A stretch of 18,143 nucleotides of DNA from a bacterium. GTDB lineage: Bacteria > JACRDZ01 > JAJRWM01. Shown piece after piece: positions 17,466 through 18,143 of this stretch; within the stretch, counting starts at the first letter, position 1, and the number at the start of each line of letters is the position of its first letter. Both the position numbers and the translations under genes were made by a program. The notes under the pieces are model-generated. The model was not told where the DNA came from, searched no databases, and saw only the letters and a program-made list of their open reading frames with translations. Location of the stretch: contig JAJRWM010000035.1 of assembly GCA_024276815.1 (NCBI GenBank), positions 1 to 18,143 of the forward strand, written 5' to 3'.

Positions 17466-17562
17466 TGCGCTTCCTCCCGTTGCCAAAATAAAGTCCAGCC
17501 GTAAAATGGTAGCATTATAACATAATAAAGTAAATTTACAAATTAGTTTAAAAAACTATTCA

Positions 17563-18143
17563 CTATTCTCTGGCATTGACAATATAGGCAATAGCCAGCA
17601 TGAAAAAGATAAAGCCCTGAATCAGGCCGGAAAAGATATCGTAGTAAAGACTTAAAACGCTGGGAACAACCATGGGCGCGAACTGAAAAACAATCGCCAT
17701 GATGATCGCGCCGCCAACCATGTTGCCGAACAGCCGGAAAGAGTGAGAGATAAAATTACCGAGCATCCCGGAAACGTTAATGATAAAAAATATCGGCACA
17801 TACCAGATAGGGTCAAAAAAGCTTTTCAGGTAGCCGACAACCCCCTTAGCCGAGATGGAGGCAAACTGGCAAATAGCAAAGATTAGCAAGCCCAGACCTA
17901 AATCGGTGTGCAGATCGTTGGTGGGACTTTTCAGCGTGGGAATAATGCCCAGCAGGTTGCCCAGCAGGACAAACATGGCAAGGGTCGCGATCAAAGGTAA
18001 ATAGCTCCGGCCGGCCGCACCCATCATGTCTTTTAGCAACCCATCCACAACATCGAGAAAAACCTCGGCGTAATTTTGCGCCCCCTCCGGAACTTGCTGC
18101 AGACGCCGGGTCGCGAAGCTGGCGAAAGTTATAATGATCCCCA
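17563..18143 (-). CDS. atpB: ATP synthase Fo subunit a (partial, N-terminus beyond right edge)
   Basis: The frame is open from the right edge to TAG at 17563-17565, giving 192 residues of the C-terminal part. Subunit a forms the ion channel next to the c-ring. Visible signatures are ATRRLQQVPEGAQNYAEVF and the helix FISHSFRLFGNMVGGAIIMA, which carries the essential arginine (SFR). The last helices follow (FIFFMLAIAYIVNARE end). The position before atpE is the usual bacterial order. The start, and any atpI upstream, lie outside the window, as does the operon promoter. Confidence 0.95.
   Translation of the reverse strand, partial: GIIITFASFATRRLQQVPEGAQNYAEVFLDVVDGLLKDMMGAAGRSYLPLIATLAMFVLLGNLLGIIPTLKSPTNDLHTDLGLGLLIFAICQFASISAKGVVGYLKSFFDPIWYVPIFFIINVSGMLGNFISHSFRLFGNMVGGAIIMAIVFQFAPMVVPSVLSLYYDIFSGLIQGFIFFMLAIAYIVNARE

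Overview
This window looks like chromosomal core sequence from an anaerobic or microaerophilic Gram-negative-type bacterium, probably of an uncultivated lineage. The evidence is a lipoprotein signal with lipobox, several exported proteins, a superoxide reductase, and an F-type ATP synthase whose rotor subunit carries a Na+-type site. I see no phage, CRISPR, integrase or transposase. I cannot assign a phylum. GTG and TTG starts are frequent, and several promoters have an extended -10 (TGn before the hexamer).

Layout. Left edge, minus strand: a promoter, a coiled-coil lipoprotein (532-1464) and a secreted coiled-coil/LysM protein cut by the window edge (1-498). Next, minus strand: a near-perfect sigma70 promoter (4828-4856) drives hisS and aspS. 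Divergent from it is a superoxide reductase with a rubredoxin-like head (4975-5406), whose promoter overlaps a Fur/PerR-like inverted repeat. Then come tRNA-Met(CAU) with its own promoter, a minus-strand DUF192 exported protein, and a plus-strand rpsB-proS pair with no tsf between them. After a gene-poor stretch (9033-9629) there is one large exported protein (9630-11960). It joins a metallophosphoesterase-like domain to several thioredoxin/DsbA-like domains. From 12204 to the right edge, minus strand, is the F1Fo ATP synthase operon atpB-E-F-H-A-G-D. It ends in a strong terminator with no atpC.

The most striking point is that three essential minus-strand genes are interrupted. aspS has an in-frame TAG (3290-3292), hisS has a one-base frameshift (about 4182-4187), and atpA has an in-frame TAA (14720-14722). 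In each case clearly homologous coding sequence continues past the lesion. TAA, TAG and TGA all act as normal stops elsewhere in the window, so a genome-wide codon reassignment does not fit. Consensus or assembly error, or strain variation, is the plainest explanation. Readthrough or recoding is the interesting alternative.

The other notable biology is the c subunit. It has a carboxylate in each helix (E36 and E69) plus S70, T71 and Y74, which matches the two-carboxylate Na+-coupling motif known from Fusobacterium nucleatum. The metallophosphoesterase-thioredoxin fusion, with degenerate active-site motifs and an apparently duplicated thioredoxin-like domain, is the least described gene here.
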